Assembly: GCF_007673775.1 (NCBI RefSeq)
Contig: NZ_VEAF01000002.1
Location: 470,606-534,605, forward strand
Origin: Curtobacterium sp. 9128
GTDB taxonomy: Bacteria; Actinomycetota; Actinomycetes; Actinomycetales; Microbacteriaceae
Length of the DNA: 64,000 bases
Direction of reading: 5' to 3'
Part shown: piece by piece, positions 1 through 9,046 of the stretch
Layout of the letters: each line of letters starts with the position of its first letter
Numbering within the stretch: the first letter of the stretch is position 1
Made by a program: the position numbers and the translations under genes
The notes under the pieces: model-generated
The model's database searches: none
Told to the model about the DNA's origin: nothing
What the model saw: only the letters and a program-made list of their open reading frames with translations

Positions 1-323
1 ACCCCTGCGAACCCGGACTCGTCACCCTGGTCGGCGAGCTCTCCACCCGGAGCGAGGAGTTCCGCACGTGGTGGGCCGAGCACGACGTCCGCGTGCACCG
101 GACCGGCCGCAAGCGGATCGACCACCCGGTCGTCGGCGACCTCGACCTCGACTTCGAGGCGCTCGAGCTCGTCGCCGACCCGGGGCTCACCATGTTCACG
201 TACAGCGCGGAACCGGGCTCGCCGTCCGAGCGGTCGCTCGCGCTCCTCGGCACCTGGGCCGCGACGGAACGGGCGGAGCAGGTCGCCGCCCTGCGCGCCG
301 CGGAGTCCGAGTCCGTCGAGTGA
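1..323 (+). CDS. XRE-family regulator, C-terminal MmyB-like ligand domain (5' partial)
   Basis: The reading frame is open from base 3 and ends at TGA 321-323; the start lies left of the window. The visible 106 residues match the end of the MmyB-like ligand-binding domain that follows a Cro/C1 helix-turn-helix in many actinobacterial regulators: the LVGELSTRSEEF and RTWWAEHDVR stretches, then KRIDHPVVGDLDLDFEALEL. The DNA-binding half is not visible, so the XRE assignment rests on family knowledge. Its stop overlaps the GTG of the next gene (GTGA), suggesting co-transcription with the methyltransferase. Confidence 0.75.
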   Translation, partial: PCEPGLVTLVGELSTRSEEFRTWWAEHDVRVHRTGRKRIDHPVVGDLDLDFEALELVADPGLTMFTYSAEPGSPSERSLALLGTWAATERAEQVAALRAAESESVE

Positions 324-991
324 CCACGGGCGACCGCCGACCGGAGCCCGTGTTCGTCCGGGCGGTCAGGACGGCCCTCGGTCCGGCGCGCACGGTCCTC
401 GTCGTCGGTGGCGGGACGGTCCCCTACGACCCTGCGGACCGGGACGTCACCGTCGTGGAACCCGTGCAGGACCTGCCGTTCCCGGACGGTGCGTTCGACG
501 CGGCACTGACGGCGTTCTCCGTGCACGCGTGGGCCGAGCCGGAGCACGGGCTCGCCGAACTGCGCCGCGTCACGTCCGGACCGGTCGTCGTGCTGACGCG
601 CGACCCGGACCGCGTCCGGGCGCACTGGCTCGCCGAGTACGCGCCCGACGTGGTGGCGGCGGACGCCGGGCGGCTCCCCGCGGTCGACCGCATCGCCGCC
701 GCCCTCGGCGGGGACGTCACCACGACGCCGCTGCCCGTGCCCTTCACCTGCGTCGACGGGTTCGCAGAGGCCTACTACGGCCGGCCGGAGCGGTTGCTCG
801 ACGCCGGCGTCCGGAAGACCGACCCGGCATGGGCCCTCGTCGACGAGATGACCGCGGCCCGGAGCGTCGCGGCACTCCGCAGCGCCCTCGAACGCGGCGC
901 CTGGGACGACCGGCACGGCCGTCTCCGGGTCAGCCCGTCGCACGAGGGGTCTGTCGTCCTGGTGACGGCGACGCCTACACTGGGCGCATGA
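320..991 (+). CDS. SAM-dependent methyltransferase
   Basis: A 223-residue protein starting at GTG 320, overlapping the previous stop by 4 nt. Class I methyltransferase features are visible: a glycine-rich loop VLVVGGGTVPYD near residue 30, an acidic residue after the second strand (VTVVEPVQDLPF), and a PFPDGAFDAALTAF segment typical of ubiE-like enzymes. This implies cytosolic methyl transfer from S-adenosylmethionine; the substrate is unknown. Coupling to the MmyB-type regulator suggests the pair works together, perhaps with the regulator sensing the enzyme's substrate (inference). Confidence 0.7.
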   Translation: MTTGDRRPEPVFVRAVRTALGPARTVLVVGGGTVPYDPADRDVTVVEPVQDLPFPDGAFDAALTAFSVHAWAEPEHGLAELRRVTSGPVVVLTRDPDRVRAHWLAEYAPDVVAADAGRLPAVDRIAAALGGDVTTTPLPVPFTCVDGFAEAYYGRPERLLDAGVRKTDPAWALVDEMTAARSVAALRSALERGAWDDRHGRLRVSPSHEGSVVLVTATPTLGA

Positions 992-1044
992 GCACCCGTT
1001 CCGAGGAGGTCGTCGGCGCCCCCAGCGCCGGCATCAGGGCCTGA
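988..1044 (+). CDS. putative 18-residue leaderless small ORF
   Basis: ATG 988 lies six bases after TACACT (976-981), the layout of a leaderless actinobacterial start. It opens an 18-codon frame (MSTRSEEVVGAPSAGIRA) ending at TGA 1042-1044. The ORF overlaps the last codon of the methyltransferase and is followed after 7 nt by a strong hairpin. The FBP gene begins 130 nt downstream. It may be a leader peptide controlling read-through of the hairpin, or a chance ORF behind a real promoter. The peptide has no run of a single amino acid that would suggest classical attenuation. Confidence 0.4.
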   Translation: MSTRSEEVVGAPSAGIRA

Positions 1045-1051
1045 CGCCCCC

Positions 1052-1076
1052 CGGTCGTGTCCGTCGGACACGACCG
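1052..1076 (+). terminator. 11-bp hairpin after the small ORF
   Basis: CGGTCGTGTCC at 1052-1062 pairs perfectly with 1066-1076 across the 3-nt loop GTC. There is no T-run, as is usual for terminators in this genome. It could end the methyltransferase transcript or act as an attenuator between the 18-residue ORF and the FBP gene. Confidence 0.5.
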
Positions 1077-1174
1077 CCGATCGTCGATCCCACTCGGCGT
1101 CGTCCCTCCTCCCGGAACACCCGCTCGGTGCGGCGCACGCCTGCGCCCCGAGCGGCTCGACAGAACGGTGCACC

Positions 1175-1657
1175 ATGCTCCCCCTCGACGAGAAGACCAT
1201 CCGCGCGTCCTTCGTCAACGCCTCCCGCAAGGAGACCAGCGTCCTCACCCTGCCCACGGGCTTCGACGAGGTCGTCTGGGACGACCTCGACTTCATCGGC
1301 TGGCGCGACCCGAAGACCGCCCGGCGCGCGTACGCCGTCGTGCCGACCCTCGACGGCACGGTCGTCGGCATCCTGTTCCGGCAGGCCGACGCCGCACCGA
1401 ACGCCCGGGCGCAGTGCTCGTGGTGCCAGGACGTGACGCTCCCGAACGACGTCGTGTTCTGGAGTGCGAAGCGCTCGGGTCCGGCCGGCCGGAACGGCAA
1501 CACCGTCGGCACGCTCGTCTGCGCGGAGTTCCAGTGCTCGCGGAACGTCCGGAAGCTGCCGCCGCTCGCCTACGAGGGCCACGACCGCGAGGCCGCCAGG
1601 ACCCGCCGCATCGAGGACCTGCAGCTGCGCGTCGCGGCGTTCGCCGCGGACGTCTGA
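1175..1657 (+). CDS. FBP-domain zinc-finger protein (FusB/EF-G-binding-like)
   Basis: A 160-residue protein with the layout of the FBP/FusB-like family: an N-terminal helical region, a WDDLDFIGWRDPK motif near residue 35, and a C-terminal four-cysteine finger with CSWC (C81, C84) and CAEFQC (C116, C121). Related proteins bind elongation factor G and can rescue ribosomes from fusidic acid, but many actinobacterial members are uncharacterised, so ribosome binding here is inferred. The gene stands alone between a hairpin and a GGACGGGAGG-type terminator. Confidence 0.7.
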   Translation: MLPLDEKTIRASFVNASRKETSVLTLPTGFDEVVWDDLDFIGWRDPKTARRAYAVVPTLDGTVVGILFRQADAAPNARAQCSWCQDVTLPNDVVFWSAKRSGPAGRNGNTVGTLVCAEFQCSRNVRKLPPLAYEGHDREAARTRRIEDLQLRVAAFAADV

Positions 1658-1670
1658 GCCGATCCACGGC

Positions 1671-1712
1671 GGACGGGAGGTCCGTGGCCGGACCGCAACG
1701 AGCCTCCCGTCC
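1671..1712. terminator. GGACGGGAGG palindrome family, copy 1
   Basis: GGACGGGAGG (1671-1680) is mirrored by CCTCCCGTCC (1703-1712). It lies just 3' of the FBP gene. The inner arms are less regular than in other copies. It belongs to the ten-member intergenic family reported in the findings. Confidence 0.6.
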
Positions 1713-1801
1713 GACGCCGCCCCGTTCCAGGGCCGTGCCCACCGACCCAGGGGACATCGGACGGAAACTCCCGTGAAACACGCGTTCCATAGCGTGGCCG
1801 C

Positions 1802-2599
1802 ATGGAGATCGGCGACCTCGACGACGCGACCGCCCCCGACGCCGCGGCCGTGGTGCGGGGGTGGGCCGACGTGCCCGCCTGGGTGGACGCGCTCGTCGCG
1901 GCCCGGCCGTTCGGGTCGGTCGCGGCACTGATCGCGCGTGCCCGGACCGAGGCGGCGCACTGGGGCGCGGCCGAGCTCGACGCGGCGCTCGCCCACCACC
2001 CGCGCATCGGCGAGCGCGCGACGGACGCGTCCTCGGCTCGTGAGCAGTCATCGATGCGGACCGCCGACCAGGACGTCGTAGACCGCATCGCCGCCGGGAA
2101 CGTCGCCTACGAGGAGCGGTTCGGCCGGGTGTTCCTCGTGCGCGCCGCCGGACGGACCCCGGACGAGCTCCTCGGCGAGCTCACGCGTCGGCTCGGGAAC
2201 GACCCGGCTGCCGAGACGGCCGCGGCGGTCGACGCGCTGACCGACATCGCCGTGCACCGGATCCGCGCGACCTTCGCGGTGCCGCACCTGACCACGCACG
2301 TCCTCGACGCCACGTCCGGGACTCCGGCCACGGGCATCGGTCTGACCCTCCGCACCGCGGCCGGCGACGTGATCGCGTCCGGCACGACCGATGCCGACGG
2401 GCGCGCTGCCCTCGGCCCGGACGTGCTCCCCCGCGGCGACCTCGAGCTCCGTTTCGCGACCGGTGCGTTCTTCGCCGCCGCCGGCGTCCCGACCTTCCAC
2501 CCGTCCGTGACCGTGGCGTTCACCGTCACCGGCACGGAGCACCTGCACGTGCCCCTGCTGTTGAGCCCCTTCGCCTACAGCACCTACCGAGGGAGTTGA
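1802..2599 (+). CDS. OHCU decarboxylase / 5-hydroxyisourate hydrolase fusion
   Basis: A 265-residue fusion of the two enzymes acting after uricase. The N-terminal 160 residues are the OHCU decarboxylase domain with the AHHPRIGE motif (H65/H66 catalytic region) and the FGRVFLVRAAGR segment. The C-terminal part from about residue 162 is a transthyretin-like 5-hydroxyisourate hydrolase with THVLDATSGTPA (H166) and the diagnostic C-terminal YRGS. Together they convert 5-hydroxyisourate via OHCU to S-allantoin. ATG 1802 lies six bases after TAGCGT (1790-1795), so the mRNA is probably leaderless. The uricase gene follows after 4 nt, forming an operon. Confidence 0.9.
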   Translation: MEIGDLDDATAPDAAAVVRGWADVPAWVDALVAARPFGSVAALIARARTEAAHWGAAELDAALAHHPRIGERATDASSAREQSSMRTADQDVVDRIAAGNVAYEERFGRVFLVRAAGRTPDELLGELTRRLGNDPAAETAAAVDALTDIAVHRIRATFAVPHLTTHVLDATSGTPATGIGLTLRTAAGDVIASGTTDADGRAALGPDVLPRGDLELRFATGAFFAAAGVPTFHPSVTVAFTVTGTEHLHVPLLLSPFAYSTYRGS

Positions 2600-2603
2600 C
2601 CCG

Positions 2604-3518
2604 ATGCCCGAGACCACCGTCCACCTGGGACCGAACAAGTACGGCAAGGCCGAGAACCGCCTGGTGCGCATCACCCGACACGGCGACCGGCACGAGATCG
2701 CCGACCTGACGGTGACGTCGCAGCTCATCGGGGACTTCGTCACGTCGTTCACCGCCGGGGACAACGCGTCGATCATCGCGACCGACACCCAGAAGAACAC
2801 CGTGTTCGCCTTCGCGAAGGAGTACGGCGTCGGGGCCCCCGAGGAGTTCCTCGCGACCCTGGCCACGCACTTCACCGACGAGTTCGACTGGGTGACCGGC
2901 GGGGTCTGGCAGGCTGAGATGCACCCGTGGGAGCGGATCACCGTCGCCGGGCAGCCGCACGACCACTCCTTCCGGCGGACGGGTGCCGGCACCAGGCTCG
3001 CGACCGTCCAGGTGTCCGACGGGGTGCGGCACGTCACCGGCGGCGTGCAGGACCTGGTGGTGCTGAAGTCGACGGGCTCCGAGTTCCACGGGTACCCGCG
3101 GACGCGGTTCACCACGCTGCCCGAGGTCACCGACCGGATCATGGCGACCGAGGTCACGGCGCGGTGGCGGTACCTCCCGGAGGCGGTCGAGGCGGGGATC
3201 GACTACGACGGCCTGTACGACGAGGTCGTCGCCGTGATGCTCGAGCAGTTCGCCACCGTGCACTCGTACGCGCTGCAGCAGACCCTCTTCGCGATGGGCC
3301 GTGCGGCGATCGAGCTCCGGCCGGAACTGGCCGAGGTGCGGTTCTCGATGCCGAACAAGCACCACTTCGTCGTCGACCTGTCCCCGTTCGACATGACGAA
3401 CGAGAACGAGGTCTTCATCGCCGCCGACCGCCCCTACGGCCTCATCGAGGGCACCGTCGTCCGCGACGGCGTCGAGGACGCCCCGGCGGCCTGGGAGCAC
3501 CTGCCCGCCTTCATCTGA
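2604..3518 (+). CDS. urate oxidase (uricase)
   Basis: A 304-residue cofactor-independent uricase that oxidises urate to 5-hydroxyisourate. The catalytic Lys-Thr pair is visible in NKYGKAENRL (K15) and IIATDTQKNTVF (T60, D61). The tunnel-fold signatures DEFDWVTGGVWQAEMHPW and FSMPNKHHFVVDL are intact and length is normal. It directly follows the fused decarboxylase/hydrolase gene, so the two genes supply the whole urate-to-allantoin route. A perfect 42-bp palindrome follows the stop. Confidence 0.93.
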   Translation: MPETTVHLGPNKYGKAENRLVRITRHGDRHEIADLTVTSQLIGDFVTSFTAGDNASIIATDTQKNTVFAFAKEYGVGAPEEFLATLATHFTDEFDWVTGGVWQAEMHPWERITVAGQPHDHSFRRTGAGTRLATVQVSDGVRHVTGGVQDLVVLKSTGSEFHGYPRTRFTTLPEVTDRIMATEVTARWRYLPEAVEAGIDYDGLYDEVVAVMLEQFATVHSYALQQTLFAMGRAAIELRPELAEVRFSMPNKHHFVVDLSPFDMTNENEVFIAADRPYGLIEGTVVRDGVEDAPAAWEHLPAFI

Positions 3519-3535
3519 CCCACGTCCCGACGGAC

Positions 3536-3577
3536 GGACGGGAGGCTCGGTGCCAGCTGGCACCGAGCCTCCCGTCC
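3536..3577. terminator. GGACGGGAGG palindrome family, copy 2 (perfect)
   Basis: A perfect 42-bp palindrome with 21-bp arms beginning GGACGGGAGGCTCGG and meeting at AG|CT. It lies in the 76-bp gap between the convergent uricase and aldo/keto reductase genes, a position suited to a bidirectional terminator. No T-run on either side. Confidence 0.75.
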
Positions 3578-3594
3578 GCGCGTGGCCGGTGGGA

Positions 3595-4581
<987 letters not shown>

Positions 4582-4709
4582 GGTCCCGGTCTACTCCGGG
4601 TGCCCGGTTGGAGGGAGGCACCGGTCGTACCGGTCAGGGAGCGACCCCGTTCGGTGTGGATCCTCCAAGGTCCTGGTCAGCCGGTGCCGTGTCTGCTGGA
4701 GTCGGGTCC

Positions 4710-5237
4710 GTGAACCTGTACTTCCGGCTGTTCCTGCTCCGCCTGCGCGTCCGACGCGGACCACGCCTGTCGCTCTGGGACGAGGCGAGGACGCCGTTCC
4801 GGGTGACGCTCACCGACCTGGACCCGCTCCGGCACGTGAACAACGGCAAGTACCTGTCGCTGCTCGACCTCGGCCGACTCGACCTCATGCTCCGCGCCGG
4901 GTTCTGGGACGCGCTCCGTGACCGCGGGTGGTTCCCGGTCGTGGCGGCGCAGACGATCACCTACAAGCGGTCGCTGACGCTCGGGCAGCGGTTCGACCTC
5001 CGGACGCGGGTGCTCGGCGTGGACGAGCGGTCCGTGTACCTCGAGCAGACGTTCGTCCGGCGCGGCGGGGTCGTCGCCCGCGCGGTCGTCCAGGCGCGGT
5101 TCCTGCGGTCCGGTGGCGGGCACGTGTCGCCGGCGGAGCTGCTCGACGCGGTCGGCGGGGCGCCGGAGGACCTGGCCCTGCCCGCGTGGGTGGCGGCGTG
5201 GGCGAGCGCGGTGCGGATCAGCGGCGACGGGTCGTGA
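4710..5237 (+). CDS. acyl-CoA thioesterase family protein (hotdog fold)
   Basis: A 175-residue protein read from GTG 4710 (alternative upstream starts exist). The hotdog-fold thioesterase signature is clear: FRVTLTDLDPLRHVNNGKY with the active-site Asp and the HVNNGKY helix start, followed by a LLDLGRLDLMLRAG helix. Relatives hydrolyse acyl-CoA thioesters in the cytosol or are typed as thioesterase-like THEM6 proteins. The N-terminal LYFRLFLLRLRVRRG may be a membrane-associating helix. The substrate cannot be told. The short gap to the next gene is rich in CGGTCCGGACG words. Confidence 0.7.
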   Translation: MNLYFRLFLLRLRVRRGPRLSLWDEARTPFRVTLTDLDPLRHVNNGKYLSLLDLGRLDLMLRAGFWDALRDRGWFPVVAAQTITYKRSLTLGQRFDLRTRVLGVDERSVYLEQTFVRRGGVVARAVVQARFLRSGGGHVSPAELLDAVGGAPEDLALPAWVAAWASAVRISGDGS

Positions 5238-5319
5238 CGCGCACGACTCGGTCCGGACGGGTCGGCGCGGCCGGCACGGCCCGGACGGCTCGGTCCGGAC
5301 GGGCGAGTAGACAGGTCGC

Positions 5320-6858
5320 GTGACCGAGGGACGCAGCAGCGCACGCAGGACGACCACCCGCCGAGGACTCATCGCGGGGGGTGTCGGCCTCGGGGTCGCC
5401 GGAGTCCTCGCAGCGTGCACACGGGCCCCGGCACCGCGACCCTCGTCGTCGTCCTCGGCGACCCCGTTCACGCCGCCGTCGTCCGGGCCGGACTCCTGGG
5501 ACGCGCTCGCCGCCGCGGTGTCCGGGACGCTGCTGCGCTCGGGGTCCCCGGGGTGGGACGGGGCACGGGTCCTCGAGAACCCGCGGTACGACGACGCCGA
5601 CCCGCAGGGCATCCTCCGGGTGGCGAACGCCGACGACGTCGTCGCGGGGCTCGCGTTCGCCCGGAACACCCGGACCCCGGTGGCGCTCCGGGCCGGCGGG
5701 CACTCCTACACGGGCTGGTCGGCGGGCGGTGCAGCGGGGACGGACGTGCCCCGGTCGCTCGTCATCAGCACGCAGGCCCTCGACCACGTCGCCGTCTCCG
5801 GGGACTCCGTCACGATGGGCCCCGGCGCACGGCTCGCCGACGTGTACGCCTCGCTCGCCCGGGCCGGGCGGGCGATCGGCTCCGGGTCCTGCCCGACGGT
5901 CGGCATCGGCGGGCTGACGCTCGGCGGTGGGGTCGGTGTGCTCGTCCGGTCCTTCGGGCTCACGTGCGACCAGCTCACCGGCGCGACGGTCGTCACCGCG
6001 GACGGGGCCGTTCACGAGGTCTCGGCCAGCCGGGAGCCGGACCTGTTCTGGGCCTGTCGGGGCGGTGGCGGCGGGACCGTCGGCGTCGTGACCTCGCTGA
6101 CCTTCCGGACCCAGGCCGCGCCCGATGTCCTGCTGTTCCAGATCGCCTTCCCCTGGTCGGCGGCCGCGGACGTCGTGCGCGCCTGGCAGGACTGGGCGCC
6201 GAAGGCCGACCGGCAGCTCTGGTCGACGCTGAAGCTGCTCGGAGGATCCCGGCACAGCACCCCGAGCGTGACCGTCACCGGGACGTGGACGGGTGCCAAG
6301 TCGGGCGCGGACAGCAGCGTCGACGGCTTCATCCAGGCGACCGGAGCCACGCCGACCTCGCACACGGCGACGGAGCTCACCTACGGGCAGGCGATGGCGC
6401 AGCTCGCCGGGAAGGCGCAGCGGGTCTCCGAGGCGGCGACCTCGTCGATCGGCGGCACGGCCCTGAGCGACGCGCAGATCGGCGTGCTCGTGCAGCAGGC
6501 CGCGGATGCCAGCACGGTCGCCGGCCTGCTCGAGGGCGGCGTCGCGCTCGACGCGCTCGGCGGGGTCGTGGCCGACGTCGGCCGGACGGACAGCGCCTTC
6601 CCGTGGCGGTCGGCTCTCTGCACGGTGCAGTACACCGCGGTGTTCGCCGACGGTGCCGACCCGGCGCCCTTCGACGCGTACGTGCGGGGGTTCCGGGCGG
6701 CGATGGTGCCGGCGTGGGGCGACGGCGCGTACGCGAACTACTGCGACGCGGCGATCACCGACCCGGCGGCGTACTTCGACGTCAACACCTCGCGCCTGCA
6801 CCGGATCGCGGAACAGGCCGACCCGGACGGGCTGTTCGCCCAGCCGCACTGGGTGTGA
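5320..6858 (+). CDS. Tat-exported lipoprotein FAD-linked oxidoreductase (BBE-like)
   Basis: A 512-residue flavoenzyme of the berberine-bridge-enzyme-like family. The N-terminus carries a twin-arginine signal (TTTRRGLIAG, residues 11-20) and a lipobox VLAAC (C33), so the protein should fold in the cytosol, be exported by Tat and be lipid-anchored. The FAD domain shows RAGGHSYTG with H128 and GSCPTVGIGGLTLGGG with C191, the two residues that carry bicovalent FAD in this family. The C-terminal BBE segment is present (YANYCDAA to RIAEQADPDGLF). GTG 5320 lies six bases after TAGACA. The substrate is unknown; relatives oxidise sugars or alcohols. Confidence 0.85.
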   Translation: MTEGRSSARRTTTRRGLIAGGVGLGVAGVLAACTRAPAPRPSSSSSATPFTPPSSGPDSWDALAAAVSGTLLRSGSPGWDGARVLENPRYDDADPQGILRVANADDVVAGLAFARNTRTPVALRAGGHSYTGWSAGGAAGTDVPRSLVISTQALDHVAVSGDSVTMGPGARLADVYASLARAGRAIGSGSCPTVGIGGLTLGGGVGVLVRSFGLTCDQLTGATVVTADGAVHEVSASREPDLFWACRGGGGGTVGVVTSLTFRTQAAPDVLLFQIAFPWSAAADVVRAWQDWAPKADRQLWSTLKLLGGSRHSTPSVTVTGTWTGAKSGADSSVDGFIQATGATPTSHTATELTYGQAMAQLAGKAQRVSEAATSSIGGTALSDAQIGVLVQQAADASTVAGLLEGGVALDALGGVVADVGRTDSAFPWRSALCTVQYTAVFADGADPAPFDAYVRGFRAAMVPAWGDGAYANYCDAAITDPAAYFDVNTSRLHRIAEQADPDGLFAQPHWV

Positions 6859-6886
6859 CCGGTCGACGAGCCCACGCAGCACTGCA

Positions 6887-6930
6887 GAACGGACACAGCA
6901 CCGCGGATCTCCGCGGTGCTGTGTCCGTTC
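6887..6930. terminator. 21-bp perfect stem-loop between convergent genes
   Basis: GAACGGACACAGCACCGCGGA-type arms at 6887-6907 and 6910-6930 pair along 21 bp around the 2-nt centre TC. It sits between the convergent flavoenzyme and the small membrane protein gene, so it can terminate both. It is unrelated in sequence to the GGACGGGAGG family. Confidence 0.75.
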
Positions 6931-6954
6931 GGTGGTTCGGTCGTGGTGCTCGCG

Positions 6955-7338
6955 TCAGCGACGGAAGTAGGCGTTCGAGGAGGGGAGGAACATCAGGACC
7001 GTGGCGATGATCACGGCGATGAGGCCGATCGTCCCGAGGATGCTGAACGCGCTCACGACGCCGAGGACCTGCAGGATCGCCAGGACGAGCAGCACGATGC
7101 GCGCCCAGTTCCGGCCGTCGCGCATGCGGAACACGATGAAGAGCTCCACGATGGCGATGATGATGGCGATGACGCCGCCGATCACCACGGCGGTGCCGGC
7201 AGCGGCGCCCTGGACCTGCGATCCGGCGGCGATCAGGCCGACGATGCCGCCGATGATCCCGACCAGGACCGTCACCAGCCACAGGACGAACGAGATGGTG
7301 ACCGTTGTCGGACGACCCGACGCGGAGGAGCTGCTCAT
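6955..7338 (-). CDS. four-helix membrane protein
   Basis: A 127-residue integral membrane protein with four predicted helices after a short Ser-rich N-terminus. The end of the protein (NWARIVLLVLAIL, then a glycine-rich helix, then FLPSSNAYFRR) closely resembles the protein at 53006-53500, so the two are paralogues of a small actinobacterial membrane family. No catalytic motif is visible and the function is unknown. A GGGAACAC segment lies upstream of ATG 7338; the gene diverges from the YdeI-like gene. Confidence 0.75.
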   Translation of the reverse strand: MSSSSASGRPTTVTISFVLWLVTVLVGIIGGIVGLIAAGSQVQGAAAGTAVVIGGVIAIIIAIVELFIVFRMRDGRNWARIVLLVLAILQVLGVVSAFSILGTIGLIAVIIATVLMFLPSSNAYFRR

Positions 7339-7444
7339 GGTGTGTTCCCTTTCGTGACCGGCACTGGCCGCGGCAACCCGATGGTTGCTCAGCGCCGAAC
7401 GTAGTCGTGTACCCCGCTCCCGTCCGCACTCCTACGATGTGCGC

Positions 7445-8077
7445 ATGGACATCGAGCCGTTCGTCGTCGCCGACGCCGCCGCCTGGCGGGCGTGGCTCGA
7501 CACGCACGAGGACACATCCGACGGGGTCTGGCTCGCGCTCGCGAAGAAGGGCACGACCGAACCGACGACGCTGACGTACGCGCAGGCCCTCGACGAGGCG
7601 CTCTGCTCCGGCTGGATCGACGGCCAGAAGCGGAGCCTCGACGCCGCGGTGTTCCTGCAGCGGTTCACCCCGCGTCGGAAGGCGTCGCTCTGGTCGGAGC
7701 GCAACATCGGACTCGTCGCCGCGCTGGTCGCCGCCGGTCGGATGCGGGACCGCGGCCAGGCCGAGATCGACCGCGCGAAGGCCGACGGGCGGTGGGAGCG
7801 CGCCTACGCCGGGGCGGCGAGCGCGACCGTGCCGGACGACCTGCGCGCGGCACTCGATGCCGTGCCCGCTGCAGCGGTTCTCTTCGCCGAGCTCGACGCG
7901 ACGAACCGGTACGCGGTGCTGCACCGGGTGACGACCGCCCCGAGTCCGGGTGCCCGGGCGGACCGCGTCGCGAAGCTGGTCGGGATGCTCGACCGCGGCG
8001 AGACCCCGTACCCGAGGACGCCGGCGCGACGACGTAGCGGGTCCGAGAGCGCCGGGCCAGGGGGACATCCCCGCTGA
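7445..8077 (+). CDS. YdeI/OmpD-associated family protein
   Basis: A 210-residue protein of the YdeI/OmpD-associated family, recognised by DGVWLALAKKG near residue 27, the YAQALDEALCSGWIDGQ motif, and RFTPRRKASLWSERN. Family members are cytosolic; in Bacillus one has been linked to resistance to cationic peptides, but biochemistry is poorly known. ATG 7445 is six bases after TACGAT, so the transcript is probably leaderless. The C-terminal tail (PARRRSGSESAGPGG) looks disordered. Confidence 0.8.
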   Translation: MDIEPFVVADAAAWRAWLDTHEDTSDGVWLALAKKGTTEPTTLTYAQALDEALCSGWIDGQKRSLDAAVFLQRFTPRRKASLWSERNIGLVAALVAAGRMRDRGQAEIDRAKADGRWERAYAGAASATVPDDLRAALDAVPAAAVLFAELDATNRYAVLHRVTTAPSPGARADRVAKLVGMLDRGETPYPRTPARRRSGSESAGPGGHPR

Positions 8078-8110
8078 GGACGGTCCACCGCACCGGGGTA
8101 GACCGGATGC

Positions 8111-8992
8111 ATGACCACAGGTACTGACACCACCACCCGTCCCGCGGACGCCTCCGGCACCTTCCGGATCGGCGGCGACCTCGAGGTGAACCGCCTGGGC
8201 TACGGCACCATGCAGCTCACCGGACCCGGCGTCTGGGGTCCGCCGAAGGACCACGACGAGGCGGTCCGCGTGCTGAAGCGCGCGGTCGAACTCGGCGTGA
8301 ACTTCTTCGACACCGCCGACAGCTACGGTCCCTACATCGCCGAGGACCTGCTCCGTGAGGCCCTGCACCCCTACGGCGACGACGTCGTCATCGCCACGAA
8401 GGCGGGCCTGACCCGGACCGGCCCGAACGAGTGGCCGCCGGTCGGTCGTCCCGAGTACCTCCGCCAGGAGGCCGAGATGAGCCTCCGCCGCCTCGGGCTC
8501 GAGCGCATCGACCTGTTCCAGCTGCACCGCATCGACCCGAAGGTCCCGCTCGAGGACCAGGTCGGCGAGCTCAAGAAGCTCCAGGACGAGGGCAAGATCC
8601 GCCACATCGGTCTCTCCGAGGTGCAGGTCGACGAGGTGAAGGCGGCGCAGGAGATCGCCACGATCGTCTCCGTGCAGAACCTCTACAACCTGCAGAAGCG
8701 CGACGCCGAGGAACTCCTCGACTGGTCGACCGAGCAGGGCATCGGCTTCATCCCGTGGTTCCCGCTCGCGACCGGTGGTCTGACCGGCGACGACTCGCCG
8801 CTGACCGACCTCGCGAAGCGCAAGGACGCCACCCCGGCGCAGGTGGCCCTCGCCTGGCTGCTCAAGCGCTCGCCCGTCATGCTCCCGATCCCGGGCACGT
8901 CGAGCGTCGCGCACCTCGAGGACAACCTCGCCGGTGCGACCATCGAGCTGTCCGACGACGAGTTCGCCGAGCTCTCCCGCCTCGGCGAGTGA
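8111..8992 (+). CDS. aldo/keto reductase
   Basis: A 293-residue AKR with all expected signatures: [26 protein letters not shown] with catalytic Asp and Tyr, [11 protein letters not shown] with Lys, [12 protein letters not shown] with His, and the cofactor loop [15 protein letters not shown]. This branch (YdbC/oxidoreductase-like) is common in actinobacteria; the substrate is unknown. ATG 8111 lies six bases after TAGACC. The gene is transcribed in the same direction as the YdeI-like gene 33 nt upstream but appears to have its own promoter. A hairpin terminator follows. Confidence 0.88.
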   Translation: MTTGTDTTTRPADASGTFRIGGDLEVNRLGYGTMQLTGPGVWGPPKDHDEAVRVLKRAVELGVNFFDTADSYGPYIAEDLLREALHPYGDDVVIATKAGLTRTGPNEWPPVGRPEYLRQEAEMSLRRLGLERIDLFQLHRIDPKVPLEDQVGELKKLQDEGKIRHIGLSEVQVDEVKAAQEIATIVSVQNLYNLQKRDAEELLDWSTEQGIGFIPWFPLATGGLTGDDSPLTDLAKRKDATPAQVALAWLLKRSPVMLPIPGTSSVAHLEDNLAGATIELSDDEFAELSRLGE

Positions 8993-8998
8993 GCCCGT

Positions 8999-9038
8999 CG
9001 ACCCCGGTGTCGCCCCACGCGGGACGGCACCGGGGTCG
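8999..9038. terminator. hairpin between convergent AKR and SDR genes
   Basis: CGACCCCGGTG (8999-9009) pairs with CACCGGGGTCG (9028-9038), 11 bp around an 18-nt loop. It lies directly after the AKR stop and before the end of the convergent SDR gene. Confidence 0.65.
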
Positions 9039-9046
9039 CTCCACGT

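Noticed and set aside
1034..2051. Long minus-strand frames opposite the FBP and OHCU/HIU genes
   Set aside because: They are Arg/Pro/Gly-rich shadows of GC-rich coding DNA with no domain similarity, while the plus-strand genes have clear family motifs.
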